From assembly GCA_001791715.1 (NCBI GenBank), contig MGFD01000055.1:1-28053 (forward strand): DNA of 28,053 bases, in the 5' to 3' direction. Positions 1 through 7,374 of the stretch are shown piece by piece. Positions within the stretch are counted from its first letter, which is position 1, and every line of letters starts with the position of its first letter. Source of the stretch: Candidatus Uhrbacteria bacterium RIFOXYB2_FULL_45_11. Its GTDB lineage: Bacteria > Patescibacteriota > Patescibacteriia > UBA9934 > GWF2-40-263. The position numbers and the translations under genes are program-made. Below the pieces are notes generated by a model. The model did not search any database and was not told the origin of the DNA. It was given only the letters and a program-made list of their open reading frames with translations.

Positions 1-53
1 TGATGGGAAATCTTTTTTTGATTCCGATTCGACCATTCATGCGTTTGAATTAA
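1..53 (+). CDS. C-terminal end of an MFS-like membrane protein (partial at 5' side)
   Basis: Only the last 16 codons are inside the window, read in frame 3 and ending at a TAA at 51-53. The visible tail MGNLFLIPIRPFMRLN closely resembles the C-terminal end of the next gene (MGLIGSFVLFPIRFFIRQN), so the two are probably tandem paralogs of the same half-size MFS-like family. The next start codon follows after 9 nt, which suggests an operon. Nothing can be said about the rest of the protein. Confidence 0.6.
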   Translation, partial: MGNLFLIPIRPFMRLN

Positions 54-62
54 TGTTCTGTT

Positions 63-692
63 ATGAAAAGACGGGCAATTTTTTGGAAACACTATTTTTT
101 ACAAGGAATGAATCCCGCGATTCGTTGTCTTATTTTATCTGATGTTATTTGGCGTGGAAGCGTTGGGTTTATTGGGCCAATCTTTGCTTTATTTATTGCA
201 GGATTTATTGAAGGAGGATCGGCAGAAGTTGTTGGTGTTTCCATGTCTATTTATTTGTTCACCAAAAGTCTGTTTCAGATTCCGTTTGCCACCATTATGG
301 ATCGCATACGCGGAGAGCAAGTGGATTTTTGGTTTATGTTCAGCGGAACATTTGCAAGTGCGCTTTTGCCGCTTTCGTATTTGGTGATTCACACCCCCAT
401 GCAATTATATGTTGTGCAATTTCTTTGTGGAATTGCCGCCGCTGCATCGTTTCCGCCGTTCATGGCGTTGTTTACAAAACACATGGATAAACATAAAGAA
501 GGAGCCGAGTGGGGGATTTATTACACACTGACAGATTTATGCACGGCAATGACGGCGGCTCTCGGAGGAGTCATGGCTGTAAATTTTGGGTTCCAGGCAT
601 TGATTGTTGTGGTTGTTCTCATGGGATTGATCGGATCATTTGTTTTATTCCCCATTCGTTTTTTTATTCGTCAAAATACATCTGTAAAATAA
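63..692 (+). CDS. half-size MFS-like membrane protein (six helices)
   Basis: The 209-residue protein is almost entirely hydrophobic, with about six predicted membrane segments (roughly 20-48, 56-80, 87-109, 113-138, 150-176, 178-202). Between segments 2 and 3 it carries MDRIRG, which resembles the MFS loop motif (GxxxDRxGRR). Typical MFS transporters have about 400 residues and 12 helices, so this is one half of that fold. It may work as a homodimer or pair with the tandem paralog just upstream. No substrate can be inferred. There is no Shine-Dalgarno before the ATG; it follows the upstream paralog after 9 nt and is probably cotranscribed. The MFS assignment rests on topology and the loop motif only. 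Confidence 0.7.
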   Translation: MKRRAIFWKHYFLQGMNPAIRCLILSDVIWRGSVGFIGPIFALFIAGFIEGGSAEVVGVSMSIYLFTKSLFQIPFATIMDRIRGEQVDFWFMFSGTFASALLPLSYLVIHTPMQLYVVQFLCGIAAAASFPPFMALFTKHMDKHKEGAEWGIYYTLTDLCTAMTAALGGVMAVNFGFQALIVVVVLMGLIGSFVLFPIRFFIRQNTSVK

Positions 693-739
693 CGTGGAGA
701 ATGGGCATAAATCAGGTTTTATCTAAAATCGTATTCATG

Positions 740-745
740 TATACT
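740..745 (+). promoter_or_regulatory. -10 box for a probably leaderless thioredoxin-like gene
   Basis: TATACT ends 8 nt before the ATG at 754, which places the expected transcription start within 1-3 nt of the start codon. There is no Shine-Dalgarno sequence and no convincing -35 box (TTTTAT at the 17-nt spacing). Confidence 0.5.
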
Positions 746-753
746 GGCCTCGT

Positions 754-1137
754 ATGAAAAAAATTTCTTCGTCATGGATCTTGTATGGTGTTGCGCTGCT
801 TGTCGTTGTGGGGCTTTTTGTGTTCGTGGCGGCAAATCAATCTTCGTCCGCGGATCCTAAAATGGATGCCTTTGCACAATGTCTTACGGACAATGGAGTA
901 AAAATGTACGGCGCCTGGTGGTGTCCGCATTGTAAATCGCAAAAAGAATTGTTCGGAAAGTCTTTTTCAAAAATCAATTCGATTGAATGTTCAAGTCCCG
1001 GATCAAACAGCATGAATCAAATTTGTCAGGAGGCAAAGATTGAAGGATACCCAACATGGGAGTTTAAAGACGGAACACGCGTGAGTGGAGAACAATCGTT
1101 GGAGGATTTAGGAAAAAAAGCTGAATGCACCCTATGA
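754..1137 (+). CDS. membrane-anchored thioredoxin-fold protein, CPHC active site
   Basis: This 127-residue protein has one N-terminal membrane helix (about 9-27) and then a short thioredoxin-like domain with the active site WWCPHC (C57, C60) and a downstream GYPTW, which matches the cis-Pro loop. Two further cysteines (in the IECSS and NQICQ stretches) resemble the thioredoxin-like domain often fused to the C-terminus of bacterial VKOR proteins. Here it is a separate gene whose stop overlaps the start of the VKOR gene (ATGA), so the two are translationally coupled and probably act together outside the membrane. VKOR would reoxidise this protein, which would pass disulfides to secreted proteins. 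The start has a TATACT box just upstream and appears leaderless. Confidence 0.88.
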   Translation: MKKISSSWILYGVALLVVVGLFVFVAANQSSSADPKMDAFAQCLTDNGVKMYGAWWCPHCKSQKELFGKSFSKINSIECSSPGSNSMNQICQEAKIEGYPTWEFKDGTRVSGEQSLEDLGKKAECTL

Positions 1138-1601
1138 AAAAACTTCTTTTCTGGATGATCGGATTTGCCATCGTGGGTGTTTCTTTGTCCACGTATGCAT
1201 TTTTGCATAATCGCGGATTTGCATCCGGAGCACTTTGTAACATCAATGACACACTCAACTGCGACGTTGTAAACAAAGGTCCATTTTCGGAATTTTTTGG
1301 CGTTCCAGTTGCGTTTATCGGATTGATTGGGTACGCCTTTTTATTGATTGGCTCTCTGTTAAAGCTTAAAACACCAAATGACCGTTCCCTCACCATTTTT
1401 TTGCTCGCCCTTGCGTGTGGGGGATTTGGATTTAGTTTGTATCTTACTTCTATTGAAGCAACTATTTTGCATGCGTGGTGTGTGATTTGTGTTTCGTCGC
1501 AGATCGCCATGCTTGGATTTATTATCGCAATCATTCGGCTTGCGCATCAGGAAAATCATTTTCATTTTATTCTGTCTTGGTTCAAAAAGTTTTCTCGCTA
1601 A
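1134..1601 (+). CDS. vitamin K epoxide reductase (VKOR) family quinone-linked disulfide oxidoreductase
   Basis: The protein has about 155 residues and four or five membrane helices. It shows the two cysteine pairs of bacterial VKOR: a loop pair C35/C43 (CNINDTLNC followed by DVV) and the quinone-proximal CVIC pair (C116/C119) in a late helix. Family knowledge: VKOR replaces DsbB, reoxidising a periplasmic thioredoxin-like partner and passing electrons to quinone. The ATG at 1134 overlaps the stop of the thioredoxin-like gene (ATGA) and is preferred over the in-frame ATG at 1125. The downstream nuclease starts only 9 nt after the stop, so cotranscription is likely. The usual C-terminal thioredoxin domain is absent because it is encoded separately upstream. 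Confidence 0.92.
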   Translation: MKKLLFWMIGFAIVGVSLSTYAFLHNRGFASGALCNINDTLNCDVVNKGPFSEFFGVPVAFIGLIGYAFLLIGSLLKLKTPNDRSLTIFLLALACGGFGFSLYLTSIEATILHAWCVICVSSQIAMLGFIIAIIRLAHQENHFHFILSWFKKFSR

Positions 1602-1610
1602 TCTGCGTTT

Positions 1611-2975
1611 ATGAAAATCTCTTTTTACGGTGCGGTGGAGGATGTAACAGGATCATGTCATTTGCTTACGGTTAATGACGCCGATGGTCACGAACATCAA
1701 TTATTGATCGATTGTGGAATGTTCCAGGGTGAGCAATTGTGTTCAACAAAAAACGTTCAACCTTTTCCGTTTGATGCATCTCATTTGGAGAGCGTTTTTG
1801 TCACACATCCACACGCAGATCACACGGGACGTTTGCCTGTGCTCGTGAAAGCTGGATTTGCAGGCAAGATTTACATGACAGAACCCTGTCTCAGTCTTTC
1901 GCGATTAGTATTGGAAGACGCGCATCACATCATGGAAGAAGACGCAAAAAAGTGTGGAAGCCCAACACTTTACGAACTTGAAGATCTGCATGGCGTGTTC
2001 GATCAAACAAAACAAATCGCTTATCATGAAGAAATCACTATCGCTCCAGGAGTGACGGTTATGTTTCATGATGCAGGCCATGTGCTTGGTTCTGCATATA
2101 TTTCTATTGAAGCAGAAGGAAAGCGTGTTGTCTTTTCTGGAGATATTGGAAATGATGACGTGCCAATTCTTCCGCCCACAGATCCGATTTCCCATGCGGA
2201 TGTTGTTGTGTGCGAATCAACGTACGGACATAAAGTGCACGAAGATCCTGCAACACGTTCAAGTTTGTTGAAGGATGCCATGATTGAATCAATTCAACAG
2301 AATGGCGTTTTGCTTATTCCGGCGTTTTCCATTGAGCGCACCCAAGAAGTGCTGTATGAAATGGATTTGATTTTGCGTGATCTAAAAACAAAAGCCCCAA
2401 TCTATCTTGATAGCCCCATGGCGATCAAAGCTACACAGTTGTACCGAGACTTTAAGGCATATCTCAGATTCCAATCACCAATTTTAGACGAACCCGATCG
2501 TGATTTCTTTTCTTTTCCAAATTTGCATGAGACGCTTTCAACAGACGCTTCAAAACAGATAAATGATGCTCCCGCGCCAAAGATCATTATTGCAGGTTCT
2601 GGAATGATGAACGGTGGTCGCATCATGCATCATCTCCAAAGATATTTGCCGCTTGCCTCAACAACAATTTTGGTTATTGGGTATCAAGCGGCTGGAACCA
2701 TTGGTCGTCAAATTTTTGAAGGAGCAAAGACCGTACGTATTTATGGCCAGGCAGTACAAGTACACGCAAAAATTAAAGGCATCGGAGCGTTTTCGGCGCA
2801 TGGAGACCAAAACAAATTAACACGTTGGATGAAACCAGAAGATGGTGTCATACCAAAAAAGATTTTTTTGGTGCATGGAGACGATGATGCGAAAGTCGAG
2901 TTTGCGGAGCATCTTCGTAAAGAATTGAAAACGGAAGTGTTGATTCCAAAAGAGGGAATGACCGTTGAATTATGA
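1611..2975 (+). CDS. metallo-beta-lactamase / beta-CASP RNA-processing nuclease (CPSF-like)
   Basis: This 454-residue protein has the metal-binding motif HPHADH (H66, H68, D70, H71), a second motif FSGDIGN, and the beta-CASP insert with PAFSIERTQEVLYEM, LDSPMA, GSGMMNGGRI and SAHGDQ, ending with a VHGDDDAK zinc ligand region. The order and length match bacterial beta-CASP proteins of the YsgA/CPSF73-like group, which cleave RNA by a two-zinc mechanism. It is cytoplasmic, with no signal sequence. There is no Shine-Dalgarno; it lies 9 nt after VKOR. Its stop overlaps the ATG of the phosphoribosyltransferase-like gene (ATGA at 2972-2975), so the two are translationally coupled. Whether the substrate is mRNA, rRNA or tRNA is not visible. 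Confidence 0.93.
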   Translation: MKISFYGAVEDVTGSCHLLTVNDADGHEHQLLIDCGMFQGEQLCSTKNVQPFPFDASHLESVFVTHPHADHTGRLPVLVKAGFAGKIYMTEPCLSLSRLVLEDAHHIMEEDAKKCGSPTLYELEDLHGVFDQTKQIAYHEEITIAPGVTVMFHDAGHVLGSAYISIEAEGKRVVFSGDIGNDDVPILPPTDPISHADVVVCESTYGHKVHEDPATRSSLLKDAMIESIQQNGVLLIPAFSIERTQEVLYEMDLILRDLKTKAPIYLDSPMAIKATQLYRDFKAYLRFQSPILDEPDRDFFSFPNLHETLSTDASKQINDAPAPKIIIAGSGMMNGGRIMHHLQRYLPLASTTILVIGYQAAGTIGRQIFEGAKTVRIYGQAVQVHAKIKGIGAFSAHGDQNKLTRWMKPEDGVIPKKIFLVHGDDDAKVEFAEHLRKELKTEVLIPKEGMTVEL

Positions 2976-3940
2976 AACGACCAGGATCAGAATCCGGCTT
3001 CACACCGGAAATCAAGCAACAAAACACCTACGAAATTCTTGCAAACGCAGAAACGCGCGAACAGTTAAAAGAGCGCATGCTTCGATTTGTGAAAACGGTT
3101 CATGATCGTCATGTGGATTCAATGGTATTTTTGGATCGCAGCGCACGACCATTGTCGTGGATGTTTCAAGATCTTTGGGATGGAATGTATAAAGAAGAAA
3201 AACGTCCGGAGATAAAATATGTGAATATCGGAACCTCGTCACATGTTCACAAAGGAGTTTCGGATATGTTGCAGACCGCTTATTTTGGGGTGTATTCAGA
3301 TGCGGAGTCGATTCAAAATAAAATCGTTGAATCTGAAGAAACTGATGAATGGTTTACCACCAAAGAAATTCCAAAGAGTTGGCAGAGGTCTATGATTGAA
3401 CATGCGGAGGTTGTTAACGAATTGCAATCTATTTTCGGAAAGGTATTTGATGGGAAATCTCTTTTGATCGTGGATGAAATGATGGGTCAAGGAAAAACGC
3501 TCATGGCCGCTGCAGGATTTTTTGCGTTAGCATTTCCGCAAACAAAAGAGGTTGAAGCAACGGGATTGTTTTACTCGCGTCAATATCACTCACGAGATCG
3601 AGTGTTCACGGACACGACGGAAGATAAAAAAATAATCCCATGGCTCCAAGAGTTGGGGATGGCGGGAGTTCTTGAATTGCCCGATGAATCCCTTTTGAGC
3701 GGAACCATCACAAAAGAACAGACACAGAAAATTTTGCCGATCGTACAGACAAAGATCAAAGAATTGGAACGTGATATAGCAATGTATGCATCAAAAGAGG
3801 ATCAGGCGGATCTCGAGAAAAATCTTGAACGTAAGGATTTATACGAACATCCCGAAAAAATGATCCAGCGCGCGCGACAATTGCGAAAAGAACTAAAACA
3901 GCTCGCTTCAGACGCGTTGCGTGAAAAATCTGAGAAATAA
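2972..3940 (+). CDS. phosphoribosyltransferase-like protein coupled to the beta-CASP nuclease
   Basis: The 322-residue protein contains LLIVDEMMGQGKT (about 164-176). This fits the type I phosphoribosyltransferase PRPP-binding loop: four hydrophobic residues, an acidic pair, then a glycine-containing turn ending in Thr. Upstream, MVFLDRSARPLSWMF resembles the R-x-G-x region at the start of PRTase strands. The C-terminal 90 residues are charged and helical (coiled-coil like). The substrate base is unknown and it does not look like a standard purine or pyrimidine salvage enzyme. Its ATG overlaps the nuclease stop by 4 nt, and an intrinsic terminator follows directly, so it is the last gene of this operon. 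The fold call is moderately secure; the function is open. Confidence 0.8.
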   Translation: MKRPGSESGFTPEIKQQNTYEILANAETREQLKERMLRFVKTVHDRHVDSMVFLDRSARPLSWMFQDLWDGMYKEEKRPEIKYVNIGTSSHVHKGVSDMLQTAYFGVYSDAESIQNKIVESEETDEWFTTKEIPKSWQRSMIEHAEVVNELQSIFGKVFDGKSLLIVDEMMGQGKTLMAAAGFFALAFPQTKEVEATGLFYSRQYHSRDRVFTDTTEDKKIIPWLQELGMAGVLELPDESLLSGTITKEQTQKILPIVQTKIKELERDIAMYASKEDQADLEKNLERKDLYEHPEKMIQRARQLRKELKQLASDALREKSEK

Positions 3941-3966
3941 AACTGCTCCCACGAGCGGTTTTTTGT
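3941..3966 (+). terminator. intrinsic terminator of the VKOR/nuclease/PRTase operon
   Basis: An 8-bp stem, AACTGCTC with GAGCGGTT (one G-T pair), with loop CCAC, is followed by a T-rich tail. It begins directly after the TAA. Confidence 0.85.
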
Positions 3967-3997
3967 TTCCCCTCTGTTCAATCTGACTGATCTCCGC

Positions 3998-4003
3998 TAC
4001 ACT
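3998..4003 (+). promoter_or_regulatory. -10 box for the SNF2 gene, probably leaderless
   Basis: TACACT ends 9 nt before the ATG at 4013 and lies downstream of the terminator, so this gene has its own promoter. TGTTCA at 3975-3980 sits at the 17-nt spacing as a weak -35. No ribosome site precedes the ATG. Confidence 0.45.
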
Positions 4004-4012
4004 TCCACGGAT

Positions 4013-6682
4013 ATGCCGCTTTTTGATTCCAAAATCTTACGGAATGCCTCTTCTCCAGAGGCTTTTCGTCGTGGAAAAAATTATGTGGAAGATGATGCGG
4101 TTGATAGTATTCGTATTGAGCGCTTGCCATCCGGAGACGTTTTCATTGTCGGAACGGTGTATGGAAGTTATTTGTATCACACAAAATTGACGCTGAACCA
4201 AGCGTGTACGCAAGTGATTGGATATGATTGCGATTGTCCGTTTCATGGAGAGGGAGCATGTAAACATGTGGTGGCACTCGGTCTTGTTGCCGCGCGCCGA
4301 TCTGTCATTTCTGGAGATAATCGTCGAAATAAAAAGAACACAAAACAATACAGTGAACAACGTGGTGAGATGGCAGACCATGATCTTTTGGAAACACTCA
4401 AAACGTATGCGGCAAAGCGTGGTGCACACGCGGATGACGAGCACCTTGCAAAAACCGTAAAAGAACTAGAGGCCTTGCTTGTGCAAAAAGGAATTTCTGC
4501 GACGCATTACGGACACAAAGAACATCCGCAAGAATTTGTGTTGGGAGATATTGAATGTGCGTTTTCCTATATTCTGATGGACGACGTCATTCGTGTAGAC
4601 ACCACGGCGATTTATGGACCCCTGTCTTACCCGCTTGAAGGATGGCGTTTGTTGCATGGAGATGATGATGGAAAAAAGATTGCGTTGCGCGATTGGCGTG
4701 AAGAACGTATGGCGGCGGCAAAGCTTGAGCAATTTGGATTTCATCTTGTGGATACGGGTGTTTTTGAAATGCCCGCTGCCTCTGCGTATCTTTTTTTGCG
4801 TGAAGGATTGTTTGAACTTGGAAAAAAATATCGTGTTTTAGGAGACGATGCGTTTGAAGCACTCGCAAGCATTCAGAAAAAAAACGTGGAATCCGATTGG
4901 GATCTTTCAGAATCAAGTGGGGAAGATTGGTTGACGTTTTCTGTGGCGTGGAAATGTGGAGATCGTCCGCTGACTCCTGAGGAAATCGAGGGGCTTTCAA
5001 ATGGACTTGATCGATATGTTCGTAATGCAGACGGATCGTTTGTGGAAATTGAGAATCCGGAAGAGGTCAACCGTTTGTGGGCTCTCACAAAAGACGCTCT
5101 TCCAACGCGGGATGGAACATTTAAATTGCTTCGTACGCGCGCCATGGAACTTGCGTATCTTGCAGAAGAAAATGGTTCCATGCGACTTTCTGAAACGTCC
5201 GCATCGATCCAATCATTTTTACGTGATGCAAAAGAGGGGGCGTTAGATGTTTCACCAAAGATTCCAAAGCATCTTGAGGGGGTTTTGCGCTCATATCAGC
5301 AAGAAAGTGTTGCGTGGGCGATGTTTTTGCGTAAATATAAATTCGGTGGCGTACTTGCGGATGATATGGGTCTTGGAAAAACCCTGCAGGCTCTTGCGAT
5401 TCTTTCTACGGAACGTCCGGTAAACGCCGCGCCATCTGTTGTGGTTTGTCCAAAGACATTGGTCGCAATCTGGGTTGCAGAAGCTAAGCGCTTTACGCCA
5501 GAATTATCTGTGATCGCGATTGAGGGAACAGCAAAAGAGCGCGCAACATTATTAAAACGCGCGCAGAAGTGTGACGTGATTGTGACGTCGTATTCGCTCT
5601 TACAACGAGATGCAAAACTGTATCAGTCGATGCCGTTGTTTTACGCCATTCTTGATGAAGCGCAATACGTCAAAAACAGTAAAACAACAACGGCACTTGC
5701 CGTGAAAACATTGAAGGCGGAGCATCGACTCGCGCTTACGGGAACGCCGCTTGAAAACGGTGTTCATGAACTTTGGTCGCTTTTCGATTTTTTGATGCCA
5801 GGATTATTAGGGGATCGCGCGGCATTTCGATTGGAATTTGAACGACCGATTCGTGAACGCAGTGACATGGGGGCGTTGCAGGTTTTAAAACGTCGTGTAA
5901 AACCATTTTTGTTGCGCCGTACAAAAGAATCTGTGGCACCAGAACTTCCGCCACGCATGGAAGAAACAAACTGGTGCAAACTTACGCCTGTTCAAGCGAG
6001 TTTGTATGCAGAGGTACTCGCGAGCGTGCGTCGTGATGTGTTTGCGGCCGTAGAGAAAAAAGGATTTGCGCGATCACGTATTGAAATTCTTGCGGCGCTC
6101 ACAAAACTCCGACAAGTCTGTAATCATCCATCCCTTGTTGATAAACGTCTTTCGCAAAATGAGGATGCGTCCGGAAAAATGGCGTATGCGCTCGAACTTG
6201 TGCGCGAGGCGGCGCTTGGTGGACATAAAATTTTGTTGTTTAGTCAGTTTACCTCCATGTTGGATCTGATCCGACCCGCGCTTGATGCGATGAATATCGG
6301 ACATGTGACGATTGAAGGAAAGACACAGAAGCGCGGAGATGTTGTTGAAAAATTTAAACAAGATGATTCTATTTCTGTTTTTTTGTTGTCTCTTCGTGCA
6401 GCGGGAACGGGGCTTACGCTTACAGAAGCAGATACCGTTATTTTGTTTGATCCGTGGTGGAATCCGATGGTTGAACGTCAGGCTATGGATCGAGCGCACC
6501 GTATTGGGCAAACAAAATCTGTGAATGTTCATAAACTTGTGACAAAAGGAACCATCGAGGAACGTGTTTTGGCTTTGCAAGAAAAAAAGAAAGCATTATT
6601 TGATGCCGTGGTATCAGATACAGCGGATGGTCTTAAAGATTTGACTTGGGAAGATGTTCAGGGATTGTTTGGGGACATGTAA
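4013..6682 (+). CDS. SWIM zinc-finger SNF2/Rad54-family helicase-like ATPase
   Basis: This 889-residue protein has an N-terminal SWIM zinc finger, CDC-x7-CKH (C73, C75, C83, H85), a middle region of about 300 residues without recognisable motifs, and a C-terminal SNF2 ATPase. ATPase motifs: DDMGLGKT (K456), DEAQ (548-551), LTGTPLENGVHELWSLFDF, then in RecA domain 2 KILLFSQF, SLRAAGTGLTLTEAD and AHRIGQ (about 828-834). Family knowledge: such SWIM-SNF2 proteins are double-stranded DNA translocases that remodel nucleic-acid/protein complexes; the bacterial role is not settled. The ATPase core is complete. The gene has its own promoter and converges with the minus-strand zinc-ribbon gene, with only 24 nt between stops and no clear terminator. 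Confidence 0.96.
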   Translation: MPLFDSKILRNASSPEAFRRGKNYVEDDAVDSIRIERLPSGDVFIVGTVYGSYLYHTKLTLNQACTQVIGYDCDCPFHGEGACKHVVALGLVAARRSVISGDNRRNKKNTKQYSEQRGEMADHDLLETLKTYAAKRGAHADDEHLAKTVKELEALLVQKGISATHYGHKEHPQEFVLGDIECAFSYILMDDVIRVDTTAIYGPLSYPLEGWRLLHGDDDGKKIALRDWREERMAAAKLEQFGFHLVDTGVFEMPAASAYLFLREGLFELGKKYRVLGDDAFEALASIQKKNVESDWDLSESSGEDWLTFSVAWKCGDRPLTPEEIEGLSNGLDRYVRNADGSFVEIENPEEVNRLWALTKDALPTRDGTFKLLRTRAMELAYLAEENGSMRLSETSASIQSFLRDAKEGALDVSPKIPKHLEGVLRSYQQESVAWAMFLRKYKFGGVLADDMGLGKTLQALAILSTERPVNAAPSVVVCPKTLVAIWVAEAKRFTPELSVIAIEGTAKERATLLKRAQKCDVIVTSYSLLQRDAKLYQSMPLFYAILDEAQYVKNSKTTTALAVKTLKAEHRLALTGTPLENGVHELWSLFDFLMPGLLGDRAAFRLEFERPIRERSDMGALQVLKRRVKPFLLRRTKESVAPELPPRMEETNWCKLTPVQASLYAEVLASVRRDVFAAVEKKGFARSRIEILAALTKLRQVCNHPSLVDKRLSQNEDASGKMAYALELVREAALGGHKILLFSQFTSMLDLIRPALDAMNIGHVTIEGKTQKRGDVVEKFKQDDSISVFLLSLRAAGTGLTLTEADTVILFDPWWNPMVERQAMDRAHRIGQTKSVNVHKLVTKGTIEERVLALQEKKKALFDAVVSDTADGLKDLTWEDVQGLFGDM

Positions 6683-6706
6683 AAAAAGAACACCCCAAGA
6701 AGGATG

Positions 6707-7270
6707 TTAAGGAGGTGGTTTACGGCGAATCGGTTTTGGTGACGGAATGGGTGTTGCTGATCCACGCACAGATGGTTTCAATGCGTAATCATGATGCATT
6801 GGCCGTTGCGCGATGGGTGGTTGTGGTTCGCTGATACTTTCAGGTGGAGTATCCCAGACGACCAACAAACAATATTTGCAATATTCGTAGTGGTGATCTG
6901 CGGCATTTCTTTTGTGTACGGGGTGCATGAGCAAATCCGTACTTTTCAGGAATTCGAGCGTACCGCTGAGTCGACTTGTGATGAAATCGGTTCTACGACA
7001 TTTGGGACACGAACTTGGTCGTTCGTTTGGTTTTTTGTATGTGTGAACCTGTTCTTCAAGTAACTCTTTTACGTTTTGATTTACAAGTCTTGGTTCAAAC
7101 TTGATTCCGCAAGATCCACAAACAACTTCTTGTAGGATTGTGACGGACAGAGTATGAACGCCGATAATATCTTGTTTTGCGCTCGCGCCCGTGCGCGTGC
7201 GTGCTTGAAGAACGCCGTTTTTACAAAATGGACATGTTCCGCCCGGATCTGGTTTTGTGTGTGGATGCAT
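6707..7270 (-). CDS. zinc-ribbon protein of unknown function
   Basis: This 187-residue soluble protein has four CxxC pairs: CPFC, CGSC, CPKC and CKYC, enough for two zinc ribbons. A Pro-rich tail follows (PPESISEPQPPIAQ, ending RRKPPP). It is not a recognised named family; a nucleic-acid or regulatory role is possible but unsupported. The start is well placed: AGGAG lies 8 nt before the ATG, and the gene has a TTGACA promoter overlapping a perfect dyad. It is transcribed divergently from lepA. The antisense plus-strand frames have no comparable signals. Confidence that it is a real gene comes from the paired cysteines and the ribosome site. Confidence 0.8.
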   Translation of the reverse strand: MHPHTKPDPGGTCPFCKNGVLQARTRTGASAKQDIIGVHTLSVTILQEVVCGSCGIKFEPRLVNQNVKELLEEQVHTYKKPNERPSSCPKCRRTDFITSRLSGTLEFLKSTDLLMHPVHKRNAADHHYEYCKYCLLVVWDTPPESISEPQPPIAQRPMHHDYALKPSVRGSATPIPSPKPIRRKPPP

Positions 7271-7296
7271 TGTTTGTCTCCTGCCTGTGTAGATTT

Positions 7297-7325
7297 AATC
7301 TGACAGATTGAGTTTGTGATGTCAA
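7297..7325 (-). promoter_or_regulatory. promoter of the zinc-ribbon gene with an overlapping dyad
   Basis: On the minus strand, TTGACA (7320-7325) is 17 nt from a weak -10, CAGATT (7297-7302). The plus-strand stretch 7297-7309 is a perfect inverted repeat, AATCTG-A-CAGATT, lying over the -10, so it could be an operator. Confidence 0.55.
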
Positions 7326-7336
7326 TGAACACGCAC

Positions 7337-7365
7337 TCGACGTTCTGGTTCTTTTCCGCTAGGAT
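7337..7365 (+). promoter_or_regulatory. promoter of lepA
   Basis: TCGACG (7337-7342) and TAGGAT (7360-7365) are separated by 17 nt. The -10 ends 9 nt before the lepA ATG, so the mRNA would begin at or near the start codon. There is no Shine-Dalgarno. Confidence 0.45.
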
Positions 7366-7374
7366 ACGTTCGTT

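Noticed and set aside
1135..1137. Recoding of TGA to glycine, as in Gracilibacteria
   Set aside because: TGA ends several genes exactly where the family ends and where the next gene begins, for example at 1135-1137, and no in-frame TGA interrupts a conserved protein.
1064..1534. Long antisense frame across the VKOR gene
   Set aside because: No ribosome site or family features; the plus strand encodes VKOR with all expected cysteines.
3473..3499. GQGKT in the PRTase-like protein read as a Walker A P-loop
   Set aside because: GxxxxGK spacing is missing and no Walker B follows; the context fits the PRPP loop better.
6646..6834. Plus-strand frame with an AAGGAGGTGG sequence at 6709-6718
   Set aside because: The sequence is the complement of the zinc-ribbon gene's Pro-rich end; no start follows at a good distance and the protein has no pattern.
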